A stretch of DNA of 64,000 bases from Neocallimastix lanati (nom. inval.) (GCA_016946835.1 JACVTC010000210.1:21001-85000); one strand, 5' to 3'. Shown: positions 1 through 13,725, counted from the first letter of the stretch. A program made the numbers and translations. Notes: a model not told the origin generated them from the sequence alone.

Positions 1-796
1 TACAAAATAAATTCAACATATTATAACCATCGTATTATAACTATCAAATCTTATTATAATAATTAATATGTTTTAGTTTTAAATATTAAATAATTTAATA
101 AAGTATTTAAGAAATTATTTATTTAATAAAATAATATTGATTAATAATAAAATATTTGTTAAAAATGAAAAAAATAAATACAATAAAATGATATTCCATT
201 TTTTTCTGGTTTTAATTATTTGATTTAGTCATCTTTTTTTACAAAAATAATTTACCTAATATAAAAATAATTATAATTTATTATAAATTGAAATAATTAT
301 TAATTAGTTTATATTTTAATATATTACTAATTAAAAAAAATTATAATTTAATTTATGATTTTCAAAATTTAATTATATTATTATTAATAATAATCATAAT
401 CATACTAATATTTAATGAATATAATAGAAAATATTTTAAAAAATTTAAAATATTTTTTTTTATTAAAAATAAAATAATACAATAAAAAGTAAAATAATAA
501 ATTCATATTAACTGATCTTTTATCCATCATAACATTATTTTTAATTAATTATTATTTTTTTTTTTAATTTTTTTATATCGTAAAAATCCTTTTATATAAT
601 TCTAGTGAGTATTTAAAATAAAATTATAAATTTAAAATAATGATAAAAAATGAAAAATTCTCTATGTATATATATTTTGAAATCATTATGTATATTAATA
701 ATTTTAAAAATCTAATATAATATATTTTTGTACGTTTTCAAAATGAAACTATTGAAAGAATAAAATAATCATAATCTAATAGAATAATTTAGAAAA
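1..796. other. AT-rich upstream spacer
   Basis: Almost pure A/T with short A and T runs. I see no open frame, RNA gene or recognisable repeat. It contains the upstream region of the proteasome gene that begins at 797, but no specific promoter element can be supported. Confidence 0.6.
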
Positions 797-1298
797 ATGA
801 GTGATCGTTATTCATTCTCTTTAACTACTTTCTCACCTTCAGGTAAATTAGGTCAAATTGAATACGCCCTTAATGCTGTAAAGCAAGGTGTCACAAGTAT
901 TGGTATTAAAGGTAATCAATTGTCTATTATAATTATATTTTATAAAATGAAATATTAGAAGAAAAATGTAATTTTCCATAAATTTTATATTTAGTTAAAG
1001 AATAAAAATAAATAAAAATATAATTGATTATAAATAGATTATATTGATAATAAAATTTCAAGTTAGAATTTTTATGATCAAAAATATTATTTTAAAAACA
1101 ATTTTATTTAAAATTTAATAATAATTTGAAATGAAGCAAATAAAATAAAACAAATAACAATAAAATGTTTAAAAATAAATTTCAAAAAAATAATATAAAT
1201 AATATATGATGTAATTTTTTATAATTATTCATTGATTATTATATTGACATTAAAATAATAAAATAATATTTAACATGCAACAAATAACTTTCAAATAA

Positions 1299-1330
<32 letters not shown>

Positions 1331-2428
1331 AACACTATTGAAATATTGTTTATTATTAATTCATGAAAGTTCATAATAAAATTCTAAAAATTTATTATTA
1401 TTAAATTTAAATATAATATTAATATTAATATAATTTAGCAACTAATGGTGTTGTCATTGCAACTGAAAAAAAGAGTCCATCTACTCTTGTTGATGAAACC
1501 ACAGTAGAAAAGATTTCACTTATTACTGATGACATTGGTATAGTTTATTCTGGTATGGGTCCAGACGCTCGTGTTTTAGTTGGTAAAGCTAGAAAAGCTG
1601 CTCAAAAATATAAGCGTTTATATAATGAAAACCCACCAGTTAATATGTTAGTTAAAGAGGTTGCTTTAATTATGCAAGAATATACTCAAAGCGGGTAAAT
1701 ATATATAAATTTTAATAATAAAATAATATAATAATGAAATAATAGAAGTATAATTAAATAATAATAAAATTCAATTACCAATAAAGCTGAATTATAAAAT
1801 TAAATTTATATATTTTCTACCTCTAAACATATAAAAATTTAAAGTGGTGTTAGACCATTTGGTGTTTCATTATTAGTTGCAGGTTACGATAGTAATGGTC
1901 CATCTTTATATCAAGTTGATCCTTCTGGTTCATACTGGCCATGGAAGGCTACTGCTATTGGAAAGAACATGATTAGTGCTAAAACTTTCTTAGAAAAAAG
2001 GTAAATTGAATTATTTAAATAAGTAATTTAATGTATCCAAATTTTTATAACTATTTATATTTTATATATATACATAAAATTGCGAATTAATTTTTGTTAA
2101 ATATATATTATTATTTTTTTTTTTTGTAAAAAAATTATATTGTTTTGTGTCAAAAAATCATTCTTCTCTGTTTATATAATCAATAAAAATTAAAATTTCG
2201 TTTATATAATGAAGATATAATGAAAACTTAGAATTAGAAGATGCTGTTCATACTGCAATCTTAACATTAAAGGAAGGTTATGAAGGACAAATGACAGAAA
2301 ATACTGTTGAAATTGGTATTTCTCAAATGGAGGATGTCATTGATACTCGTGGTAATCATGTTACTGTTCCAAGATTCAACAAATTATCACCAGCTGAAGT
2401 TAAAGATTATCTTGCCAACGTTGCTTAA
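797..2428 (+). CDS. PRE8/PSMA2 ortholog: 20S proteasome subunit alpha type-2 (four exons)
   Basis: Non-catalytic alpha-2 subunit of the 20S proteasome outer ring, which gates substrate entry and helps dock regulatory particles in cytosol and nucleus. Exons 797-911, 1439-1694, 1845-2000 and 2215-2428 join to a 246-aa frame, the normal family length; introns are 527, 150 and 214 bp with GT-AG ends. The N-terminus [20 protein letters not shown] is the alpha-subunit signature that forms the gate. Also visible are [36 protein letters not shown] and [14 protein letters not shown], all typical of alpha-2 rather than other alpha subunits. The start is fixed by this conserved N-terminus and the stop is TAA. 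The first intron is long and almost pure A/T with a T tract of about 25. The gene converges on the SWEET gene at 3080. Identity is near certain; exon borders are inferred from protein conservation. Confidence 0.96.
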
Positions 2429-3079
2429 ATTGAAATATCCAAAATTTAAAAACAGATTAATAAACAAGTAAATAAAATACACAACAATAACAAAAAAAAA
2501 AAAAAAAAAAAATAAGCTATTAATTACAATGAAAATAAAATTCAAGAAAAATAATGATAGTAATAATAATTAATATTATATTAATATATTAATATTATGT
2601 ATTATTAATATAAATAAATAAGCAAATAACATTTAAAATATATATATACAATAATTACAATTTTATATAAGAAAAAATTTAAAAAAAAATAAAAAAAAAA
2701 AAAATCAGTAATATCAATAATAATAAAAATGAAATGAAATAAAGTAAAATAAAATAAAATAAAATAAAATAAAATAAAATAAAAAAAAATTTTTTTATAA
2801 GATATACTTTTATATTAATTAAAGGGAATAAGTTAATAAATTAAATTCTATTTATTTGAATATTTTTTTTAATATTATTAATAAACAAATACATTAAAAT
2901 TTATTCTATTTAAAATTTTATGAAAGATTTTTATTCTATTAATATATTTATTAACTTTTTTCTTTCTTTGTTTTTAATTTTTAGTTTTGTAATTATTTTT
3001 ATTTTTTATTGAATTAAATTTCGAAAAATATGAAATTATTAATTTTTATTTAAGAAATTTTTAATTTTTTTTTTTTTTT
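2429..3079. other. Convergent 3' spacer with TAAAA repeat
   Basis: The spacer between the 3' ends of the proteasome gene (+) and the first SWEET gene (-) must hold both terminators. It contains A runs near 2493-2511 and 2690-2704 and a short AAAAT-type pentamer run near 2735-2785, the same motif as the large satellite at 54.8 kb. No gene seen. Confidence 0.6.
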
Positions 3080-3593
3080 TTAAGGTGAAACAGAAGTTGG
3101 TGATGATAATTCTGATTTTGGTGAGGATTCACCATCATATATTGGTAATTCTTGACTATTTCTTCTTGAACTTCTATGAAAAATAATAAAAAGAGCAAAT
3201 TGAATTGCTGCTGATACAACACCCATTCCATTAGGGAACCAGACATAAAAATCATTAAAGAAAAATCCATAGACAACCCAGAGAAAACCATTAATAAAAG
3301 AAGCAATAGTTAACAAAGGATTTAATGAACTACTATCTCTTGTCATAATAACTTCTCTCATTGAAGTTAATGGTGAAACATACATAGCACATAAAACAAT
3401 AATAGTAATTACTCCCATACAATTTTTTGCTGCTTCATAATTATCTTTTAAAAATATGAATGAAGCTGCAGCTCCTGCAATATTCAAAAAAGTAAATCCA
3501 ATTAATGTAATAGCCGATAATTTAAATTGTTTAGGACTAAGTTTAGATGAAAGTAATACCATTGTATAATATTCTCCTAATAAAATTCTGTTT

Positions 3594-3624
<31 letters not shown>

Positions 3625-4414
3625 GGCGATATTTATTTAATTTATCATTTTTATTATTAGCATTGTTTTTATTATTATTATTACCAAATTATAATTTCAT
3701 TATATGTCATTTATTGATATCATTAATATAATTAAAAATAAAAAATAAAAAAAAAAAAAAAAAAGTTGTTACAATTTTTTTTTTTAATATAGTAATATAA
3801 TATTAAATATATATTATTAAAAATTGTTAATATAATAAATATTATAAATAGAATTACCCTCCTAAATTTGGCCTATTCGATAACAATAATAATAATTTTA
3901 TAATAATGATAATAATAATAATAAAATAATATAATAATAAATTATTAATTCAGTTATAACTTTATATTTATTTATTAATTTATTAATTAATTTTTTTTTT
4001 TTTTATATTTGTAATAATATACCAAAATGTCCAATGATTATGAATAACAAAGGAATAAAGACTCCAACATAAGCAATTACATATAATCATTACACTTGGT
4101 ATTGGATTAATATTACATGGCCCATTACTATTTTTCAATGTTTGTATTTCTTTAAACGGACTAAAAAATATAAAATATCTATATTATTTTTACATATAAT
4201 AAATTTCATACATATTAAAATATATTAAAATAAAATAAGTCTCTCATATTTATTATCTTCATATAATTATTATCATTTATTGAAGTTAATTTAAATAGAA
4301 ATTGTATTATAATATAATAATTAAAAATACTAGTATTATTTACGAGGTTACTATTCCACATAGAGGAAAAATAGTCTCTGTAATAATTTCACAAGCTCTA
4401 CTGTTACACTCCAT
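3080..4414 (-). CDS. SWEET-family sugar transporter A (four exons, microexon)
   Basis: Predicted bidirectional, gradient-driven sugar uniporter of the plasma or vacuolar membrane (SWEET/MtN3/SLC50). Minus-strand exons are 4414-4344, 4160-4023, 3872-3858 (15 nt) and 3587-3080, giving 243 aa, normal for a seven-helix SWEET built of two triple-helix bundles. Seen: PFKEIQ after helix 1, NPIPS with CNCLCWSLY in the first bundle, WTFWPNLGG across the microexon, then YEAAKNCMG, the SPLTSMREVI loop and INGFLWVVYG with WFPNGMG in the second bundle. These mirror the helix-linked motifs of the family. The tail is short, hydrophilic and Ser/Pro-rich. The start at 4414 matches the start of paralogue B (MECNSRACEIITET versus MVECSNKTCEIITET). 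The substrate cannot be read from sequence; anaerobic-fungal SWEETs carrying glucose and xylose are known. Confidence 0.9.
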
Positions 4415-4835
4415 ACCAATATTTAGTTTTATTAGTTATATTAAAAAAAAAAAAAAATAAAAAATATAAATTTTAAATAAAAATTAATATAAATAAAAAT
4501 AAAAAATAAAACAAAAAAAAATTAACTTTCAATAATTTTATAAAAATCTCCAAAATGATAAATATAGAATTTATATTTTACCTTTTCTTTTTTATTGAAA
4601 AAGTCTATTAAATAATGAAAATTTTAAATTATATAATATTTATGTATTGATCGATTGATTGATTTATATATTTATAAATTATTTATATTTTTAAATGTCT
4701 ATACAATTATATAATTTTTATATTTATATATATATATATGTATAAATTTGCTTTTATTTAATAAAAAAATAAAATTATATATTTATTCATTATTATAGTT
4801 ATTATTATTAATAAGATGTTTATTTATTTAATATA
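4415..4835. other. Spacer upstream of SWEET A
   Basis: AT-rich spacer that must contain the 5' region of the first SWEET gene. It has A runs near 4442-4456 and AT dinucleotides near 4725-4740. No coding signal and no identifiable promoter motif. Confidence 0.5.
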
Positions 4836-5002
4836 TGTTAAGAATCAGGAATTTATGGTTTATACTTAGGTCAATTTTATTAATATATTTTATGATAAAG
4901 AATTACTAGCACTTAAAATTATTCAAAACTAAATAATTTTATATTACAATATGTTTCAATACATTTGTAGCTAAATTTTCATATATTTCACATATTCTAA
5001 CA
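4836..5002 (-). mobile_element. LTR of mini-retrotransposon family (minus copy)
   Basis: Read on the minus strand it begins TGTTAGAATATGTGAA and ends TTCTTAACA, and its centre shares 'AAGTGCTAGTAA' and 'ATATTAATAAA' with the intact LTR pair at 14.3-15.7 kb. It is about 167 bp. Directly after its right edge lies TTCTCCCGTAAACCC, which on the minus strand is a purine-rich tract adjoining the LTR. This is therefore a 3' LTR with part of the internal region following toward about 5240. No target duplication is visible. Confidence 0.7.
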
Positions 5003-6139
5003 TTCTCCCGTAAACCCAGTTATTCTATATTGAATAAATTGGTTCATTGATGAATATGTGTTTATAAATTTATCCTATTTTTATAATATTAACTTGATAT
5101 TATTAAACTATTATTTATTTCTATTATAAATTAACCTTAATTTTACATGAATAAAATAATTTTACATTATATTAATTTCTTTAATTCTATTTAAAAATTG
5201 TAAAAATAATTACTTAAATATGTTAATAATATAATAATTTCCCCCTAAAACTAAGTATTTAATATTATTACACCATTTATATTAGATGTATCTAAAACAT
5301 CTCTTACAATATATGATTTATATATATGATGGAAACCTTTCTCTTGAAGGGTGATATTACACCATCTTAATTTGTGTGAATACTTCTTATATATTGGGTT
5401 TTACATCATTTTTAATTATAATCCGCTTTGAAGATAAACACTTATTTTTATATATTATTGCATTGTAGTTTTAGCAATAACTATTAACATAAATGTTAAT
5501 TACATATTGGTGTACTTGATAAAATATAATCTTTGGTATTAAAATTGATTATATTTATAACTAATTATATTATTCTAGCCATTTAAACTTATTAGTAAAT
5601 AAATAATACAAATTATTTCATAAAATGATTTAATATTTCAGTAAATTTCTTTTTGAGGACTGATTGTCTCTAATTTTCTCTATTTATTTTATTTTTATTC
5701 ATTTATAAAAAAAAAAAGGTTGTTAATAATCAGCATAAAGAATCAGTTAAATAACTTTCCTTTAATATTTTATGTTCTTTATTTTATTTTGCTTATTTCC
5801 CCCTTAAATCCAGATTTCTGAGATATTTTTTCATCATTAAAATATTAATTATTGATTACTAAGTATACATCCAATATTAATAGTACAATAATATTAAATT
5901 AGTTATAGAGAGAAGCTATTAGATTACTTATATATTTAAGAAATTATAGTAAAATTTAAATCCAATTTAAAGAATAAATAAAATGTAAAAATTATTTTAT
6001 TCATGTAATATAGAATGTTAATTTAGAATAGAAATGACTAATAGTTTAATAATATCAAATTAATATTATAAAATAAGACAATTTTGTATACATATATTCA
6101 CCAGTAAAATAATTTATTCATTATGGAATAATTAGGTAT
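5003..6139. mobile_element. Internal remnants of two inverted LTR elements
   Basis: The first about 240 bp, read on the minus strand, align by eye with about 5950-6139 read on the plus strand; both carry TTATTTTATTCATGTAA and TTTAATAATATCAA. The middle (about 5250-5930) is AT-rich with scattered more mixed blocks and two further purine-tract-like motifs on the minus strand (TTTTAGGGGGAAA near 5241-5253, TTTAAGGGGGAAA near 5797-5810). No intact gag or pol frame is present. I read it as the decayed interiors of two related elements in opposite orientation. Confidence 0.5.
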
Positions 6140-6311
6140 AAGTAGGAATATATAAATATAATGTTATGAGTATGAGATTAATGTAATAAAATGTAATGAC
6201 ATTATTGTATTAGTACAAAAGCATTTAAGAATAATTTAAAAGCTAAATCTTTATAATCAAATATATTAATAAAGTTGATATAATATAAACTCATTAATTC
6301 CTAACTCAACA
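6140..6311 (+). mobile_element. Divergent LTR (plus copy)
   Basis: Shares TATGAGATTAATGTAATAAA and AATATATTAATAAAGTTGA with the LTRs at 14312 and 15486 and ends CTCAACA at 6311. The left edge is eroded, so its start is approximate. It lies in opposite orientation to the copy at 4836-5002. Its terminal CA abuts the ATT microsatellite that begins at 6312. Confidence 0.65.
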
Positions 6312-6611
<300 letters not shown>

Positions 6612-7018
6612 GATAAATATATTATTTCAATTTAAAAATATTAAGAAACTTAATATCTTAATATAATAAAAAACTTTATACATTTTAAAAAAAAAAAAAA
6701 AAAGTTCTTTTTTTCTTTTTTCTTAAACATAAAATAAAATTTTTCTTTTTTCTTAAACATAATATAAAATAAATATTTATTAAAATAATACAATAGTCAT
6801 AAAATTAAAAATAAATATTACATAATATAAAATACAAAATAAATATTTACTTAAATAAAATAATTTTCATTAAATATAAAATATAATTTTATAAGTTATT
6901 ATCTAAAATATTTAATTAACAAGTTAATAATTGTATCAAGCCCGAAAATAAAAAAAAAGATCCATTAAAATGGTAAAAAAAAAATTTTTTTTTTTATTTC
7001 TTTATTAATTTCGAATCA
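6612..7018. other. 3' spacer of SWEET B
   Basis: AT-rich, no gene. It contains a near-duplicate of a roughly 35-bp block ending CTTAAACATAA near 6715-6775 and A runs near 6690 and 6950. Confidence 0.55.
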
Positions 7019-8067
7019 TTAAACTATATTTGATATGTCCTTTTCAGAAAGTTCAGAAGGTTGAAGGGTAATGCCTGAAACATCAGTTTCAGTTTCATAA
7101 TTGTCTTTATTTACTGAACTATATGATTGTGCTTCATTAACGTCAGTTCCAGTTGTTGATTTTCTTGGGAAAATTAAGAAGAGAAGAAATTGAATAACTG
7201 CAGAAAACGTACCAACAGCATTTGGAAACCAAATAAAGAAATCATTAATGAATACACCATATGCAGTCCAAAAAACACCATTTATTAATAATGCTACAGT
7301 CATTATAAAATTAATTGAACTACTGTTTCTTGTATGAATAACCTCATACATTGTTGTTAGTGGTGAACCGTATATACCACAAAGAATAACAATACCTATA
7401 ATACCCATACTATTTTTGGCTGCTTCATAATTATCATCAAAAAGAATAAAAGCTAAAGCTCCTCCAATGAGACATAATAAAGTAAATCCAAGCAAAACAG
7501 TAGTGGACATATTCCATACTCTTGGCTTAAGTTTTGCAGAATATATTATAGCAACATAGTATAATCCTAATATAACACTTATTATAATATTATTAAAATA
7601 TCAATAATAAAAAATTATATATATATAAATATAAAAAACAAAAAAACAATAATAATAATAACAAATACAATGTATTTCAATTAGTTTATTTTATTTTAAA
7701 TGTATATATTGTTAAAATAATTTACCCTCCAAAATTTGGCCAGTAATTCCAATGATTATGAATTGTAAATGAATATAGAGTTTGACTAAGACAGTTACAG
7801 AAAACCATAATACTTGGAATAGGATTCATAGTACATTCACCAGTTTTTTTTCTTAAAGCTTGAATTTCTTTAAGTGGACTTAAAAAAATAAAATAACTAT
7901 AATTATACATAAATATTAAAAATTTATACATATTTTATTTTTTAATTATATAGAATAATTAAATGAAATATTTAAAATAAAAATAATAATTACGCTGTTA
8001 TTATTCCTAACAAAGGACATACTGTTTCTGTAATTATTTCACAAGTTTTATTACTGCATTCTACCAT
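7019..8067 (-). CDS. SWEET-family sugar transporter B (three exons)
   Basis: Second SWEET/MtN3 sugar uniporter, paralogous to the gene at 3080 and on the same strand. Exons 8067-7994, 7878-7726 and 7577-7019 join to 261 aa; introns are 115 and 148 bp. Seen: MVECSNKTCEIITET, APLKEIQALRKKTG, NPIPSIMVFCNCLSQTLYSF, WNYWPNFGG and VILGLYYVAIIYSAKLK in the first half. The second bundle has YEAAKNSMGIIGIVILCG, GSPLTTMYEVIHTRNSSSIN, INGVFWTAYG and WFPNAVG. The hydrophilic tail of about 50 residues is rich in Ser, Thr and acidic residues and could be regulatory. Here WPNFGG is encoded within one exon, whereas gene A splits the same site. The start is set by the ATG opening the only frame that splices into the conserved core. 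Confidence 0.92.
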
Positions 8068-8153
8068 TTTAAATATTATTTCTTTATTATGAAATTAATG
8101 ATTAAATAAAAATTAAAAAAAAAAAAAAAAAAAACTTTTTGAAATTATTAATC

Positions 8154-8190
<37 letters not shown>

Positions 8191-10492
8191 TTTATTATAT
8201 AATTATTGATTTAATAATAAAAAAAATAAAGATCTTATTACTTATAATAAATACGAATTAAATAAAAAAAATAATAATATAAAAATTATTTATTCAAAAA
8301 TAATATATTTATACCAAAAAAATTTTAAAACGCTTTTTTAATTATAATAGAAAATTTAATGTTGACATTACTTTAATTAATTTATAAATAATCCAGAAAT
8401 AGTAGTAACATATATAGTATCACATAATATTTATGAAAGATATATATAAAATATATCTTATTACGGTAATTATATATTATAATAAATTAATAAAGATCTT
8501 CCAAAATTAAATAAAATTAATAAATGAAACTACATATTTAACGGTCTATATTAAATTTATCAATAATTAAAAAAAAAATATATATATATATATATATATT
8601 TATTTACTATATAAAACATGTGTAATATAATTTACTATCTATATATAAATTTTGTATATGTAAAATTTTGTTTGTAATATATTCATATACATATAGTATA
8701 ATAATATTTCATCAGAATAAATAAATAGATTATATAAATTATAATTATTAAAAACAAAAAATATTGTTGATTGATAATATAATTATTTTATTAATAATTA
8801 AATAATAACACTTAACAATTAATTTCAAAATATATTTTGTTTTTTTATTTAAAAGGTCACTCATATATTTAATTTTACTTTTTATCTTAATATCATCAAA
8901 ATTTATATATAAAATATTTTCATTTTATATATTAAAAATATTAAATTTTTTTTTTATAAAGTATAATTTAAAGTGTTTATTTACCCTCATTTTATTTAAT
9001 AAATATGGTACAATAATAATTTATTATATAATTTTAATTAATTTATTTAAATATTTTTCATATTTTTAAAATTTTGTTGTACTTAATGCATATAAATATA
9101 AAATATTTTTATAATAAATAAATGGATTATTCAAAATTCTAGAGCAAATGAAGAGATTATTAAAAATATAATTATTATAATCCAAATAAATCTTTGATTG
9201 AGATATAATTTTTTTATTATAATGAATAAATATAATAGTAACACTTCATAGTTAATCATTAAATGAAAAATATTTTTCTTGGTTTACTTTTATTTAAAAG
9301 TTCACTCATAAATTTATTTTATATTTTTATTTCCTATATATTATAATAAAATAATAAAATTATATTTATATTTATATTTTCCATTAAATTTATTAAATTC
9401 TTTTAGTAAAAAAATAATTTAGAAGTGTTATCTTTACCCCACTTTATACAATAAATTTGGTACCAACTATTATTCATTTATTTAATTTTTAATTTATATA
9501 TAATTATGTATATATATATATATATAGAAAATATTTGAACTAAATACATATAAACATAGCATTAACATTTAACTAGAATATTGATTATATAAATTATAAT
9601 TATTAAAATCCATATGTTGAAAGAATTTTTTAAAAGAATTTTATATCATTTATTTTTTAATTTAAATTTTAACTTGATTCTTATTATGGAAATATAAACC
9701 AAGAACTATAACGTTCTTTTTTTAATTCTTTTGATAAATATCAAGGTAAGAAGTCTAGCAATATACCAACATAAAGCATAAAACTGTAAAAATTATGCAA
9801 TAAGCCTTGTGCAAAAAAGTTCTCATAGTATTTCTAATATTAATTGTTTCTTAGCCTTAATTATTACTAATTATTTAAGAAATAATTAAAATTATAGAAT
9901 AACTCAAAAAAAAAAAGTTGATTATTTGTTTCTTATCAAAAAATATAACTATTTATAATATTTAATTATTATTTAATTAAAATATATATAAAAAGTATGA
10001 ATTCATTATTTGTACTTACTTAATTATAACCTCTTTTTAGTATTTATATATATTTTTTAATATATCTATTTTAATATTTTATAATATTTTTTAGAAATAG
10101 TATTATAATTTTTTTTTAAAAAAAAAAATAACAATAATAATAATAATTTAAGTTTATATATTAAATTTATATATATGTTGTACTAAGTTTGTATATACAT
10201 ATAACGTACATATTTTTTTATTATATATTGAATTTTTAATATAACATCTACTAATATTACAACCTTCAAAGAAATTAATAAGATGTTTCATTTTAATCTT
10301 TGCTTCACTTTTTTTTTTTATTGCTATTATTTTTAAAATTAAGTAATACTCAACTAAAATAACGAATTCAATATAAAAAATTCTAAAAAACAAATTGATT
10401 ATATTATTGTTATTAAAATCTTATCAAATTGATGACATATAATTATTAAAATCAAACAAACTAATAAACAAAAATAAAATAAAATTGTTAAT

Positions 10493-10528
<36 letters not shown>

Positions 10529-12069
10529 AAATATAATTATTATTAATTAAATAATAATAATAATTTATATTTAATTCTTTAATTCTAACAAATTTTATTA
10601 TTTTTTTTCTTAGTTTACTTTTTTTATTTAATAGTACACTTTATATTTTTTTTTTATATATATATTTCCCATATATAATAATAATTTAAATATTTTCATT
10701 TCATATGAATAATACATTACATATATTAAATTCATAAAACTACTTCTTTAATATATTTTAAAAGTATCTTCTTTATCCCTTTGTATTTAACAAATAAAGT
10801 ACAAATATATAAAATGCTATTAGTAATGGCAAAATTCATATAATATATATAAAAAATTATTAATTTTGTATAAATTAACTTTTTATCTAATAAATTTATA
10901 TCTTTATTCATAATTTCTAGCCATGAATATTATTTAAAAATAAATGACTTTTAAATATAAATTTACATATTATAAAAATTATAGTCTATTTAATAAAAAA
11001 TTTATTAAAAAAAATTATATAATTAATAATCTATGGCTTTTTAATAATTTTATTAATATTTTTTTATAAATAAAAGTATGAATCAATTATTTGTATTTCA
11101 TAATAATTTCTTTTTTGTATTAATTTTATTTTAATATATTCTATTAAATTCATTATTAAATACATTAAATTTTTCTAATTTAAGTATTTTTTATAAGTGC
11201 TTTCTTTATCCCTTTTTATTTAATAAATATGGTAGAATTATATATAAATATTATTACTATTATTATTAATGGTAAAATTCAAATAATACATATAATTTTG
11301 ATATGAAATGAAAATAAAAACCTTAATTATTAATAAATTATTTTATTAATAATTACATAAAAATAAATCAATTAATCACTTGATTAATTATCATATGATT
11401 TATAAAATGATCCAGAAATAACGTGATATAAGATAAATTTATGTAATATCATAAATTTTCTAAAAATACATAAAATTAATGTAAACATAAAATTTATAAC
11501 ATAAATTTTATGTTATGTAAATATGTAAATAATTTATAAATTAATTAAGTTTTATTTTATTTCATTTTAATTATTTTTATTATATTTTTATTATATTTTT
11601 ATATGTTCTAATTATTATAAATATTTTATTATTTATATTATACTTTTTAATTCTTATTATTTTAAAATAGTTTATAATTAAAGAGTATTATATAAAGAAT
11701 ACTTTTTCTTTATATTTATTCTTTGTAATTTTGCAGTTTTGCAAATTGCCATTCTTTGCAATTCAAATAGTTAAAATTATAATAATAAATTGCCAAAATA
11801 AAAATATTTTATTAGTAAAATTAATTTAGTAATATTTAATATGAAGTTATAAAAATTATTAGTTATTTAAATAAATTTAAATTATAAAATAAATAAATAA
11901 ATATTTAATAAATAAGTAAATAAAATTATATTATATTAATAAATTTCATAAATAAATTATATAACTTCTCCCAGTAAGAGAGTGAACCAAGGTGTACTTT
12001 ATCAATTTACTATATTACTATTTTAGTATAAATTTCTTATTATCCATATATTTTTATCTTTGTATCCAT

Positions 12070-12100
<31 letters not shown>

Positions 12101-12446
12101 TTTATAAAAAAAAATAAAAATTTTTTATATATAATTAATAATTTCTTTGTGGCTTTTTTATCATTTATTATTAAGTATTTATTACAACAAATATAAAAGA
12201 TTTTAATTTATATATGTATACATAACTCCGTTCTTCATAGATATAAAAACAATTAATACATATCTAATATATATCATTACATAATTTTTATAATAAGAAA
12301 TTAATAATAAATAAATAAAGTATTAAAAACATAAAAAATTGATTTATAATTGTGTATTTAAATTTACATCATGTTTTAATATACAAAATCTTTTAAAATT
12401 TTTATCTTTTTATTTTACATGAAATTTTGTACCACTAATTTTTAAA
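8068..12446. other. Gene-free spacer with decayed ~445-bp repeats
   Basis: No coding signal or RNA gene seen. The stretch holds degenerate copies of one unit: TTTAAAAGGTCACTCAT at 8848 and TTTAAAAGTTCACTCAT at 9293 are 445 bp apart. An AAGTG...TACCC/TATCCC...AATAAAT...GGTA block recurs near 8971, 9423, 10762 and 11195. GATCCAGAAATA-type motifs occur near 8390 and 11410. Open frames here, for example at 10154-10393, are short and compositionally biased and are not taken as genes. Confidence 0.5.
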
Positions 12447-12655
12447 TGTTAAGAGTCGTGAAATTTGGGTTTAATAATTATATCAACTTTATTAATATGT
12501 TTTAGGATAAAAAGTTACAAAGAGTAAATTATTTCAAATTACATGTTTTTATACTTATACAATGTGGCTTATACATTAATATATATATACAATATGTTTC
12601 AATACATAATAAATACATTTGAAGTTCATTTCTCATTATTTCACATATTCTAACA
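12447..12655 (-). mobile_element. Solo-like LTR (minus strand)
   Basis: On the minus strand it runs from TGTTAGAATATGTGAAATAA to a TCTTAACA end and contains ATTAATAAAGTTGATATAAT, as in the intact LTR pair at 14.3-15.7 kb. It is 209 bp. I see no matching 5-bp target duplication and no clear purine tract beside it, so it may be a solo LTR or a truncated element. Confidence 0.7.
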
Positions 12656-13687
12656 TTTATTATTTAATTAGGTGGTATTTTTTATTTGATAACCTAAACA
12701 ATATTTACTGAATAAAAAGAGTTTATTAATATAATACATAGATATAAAACATTTAATAAACACCATTAAGGAAAATTAAAGCTTTTAAAAAATTTTTGAA
12801 ATAGACTTATAATTATTTTTTTGATATTATTGATATATTATTATATTACTCTATGTAAAAAGATATAATAATTATATATATAATAGTTACAATTTTTGAT
12901 TTTAGATTTTATTTTATTTAATTTAATTTTATTTCATTTTATTTCATTTTATTTCATTTTATTTCATTTTATTTTTTTAATACTTATCTCTTTTATATTA
13001 CTTCATTATTTATTATTTAATTTTATTTTTATTAATGCTTTATTCTCTCATACTACTTTACTATTTAATTTATTTATTCAATATATACTTTACATTTATA
13101 TTTCTACTATTAATTTTATTTATTTTATTTTATCTTTATTATTATATAATACTTTAATATTTATTTTATTTAAGATTTATAATCTTCACAATTAATTTTT
13201 ATTTTTATTTTATCTTTTGTTCTTAATTTATTTATTTTTAAGGTTAACTATTACTTAAACTAAAATATAAAAGGAATTATATCATTGAAATTTTTTTTTT
13301 TTATATGGGGAAAATACAATATTTTATTAAATTACATTAAGATAAAAAAACATTAATAAACAAAATATCCATAAACTATCCAAAAAGAAGAAAGTTGTTA
13401 GTAAAGAAAAAAAATAACAATAATAACAATCTTAAACTAAATCTAAACCAAATGAACTATTTTTTTTTATCTTTAAACATTTTTATAATGATGAAGTATA
13501 TATTACATATAAACAAAAAAGGCAGCTTCCTTCTAAATTTTATCAATTTTTCTAATTGAAATAAAAGTTAAACATTCAATTAATCAATTAAATATTTATT
13601 TTGGATTTAATATATTAGATATTATTGTTATTTTCATGATCTTTCTTAACTTTAATAATATTTGAATGAATTTTTCATCATATTATG

Positions 13688-13725
<38 letters not shown>

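Noticed and set aside
12896-13195. 99-aa hydrophobic frame
   Set aside because: Built from T-rich ATTTT/ATTTC repeats with no conserved motif; likely chance.
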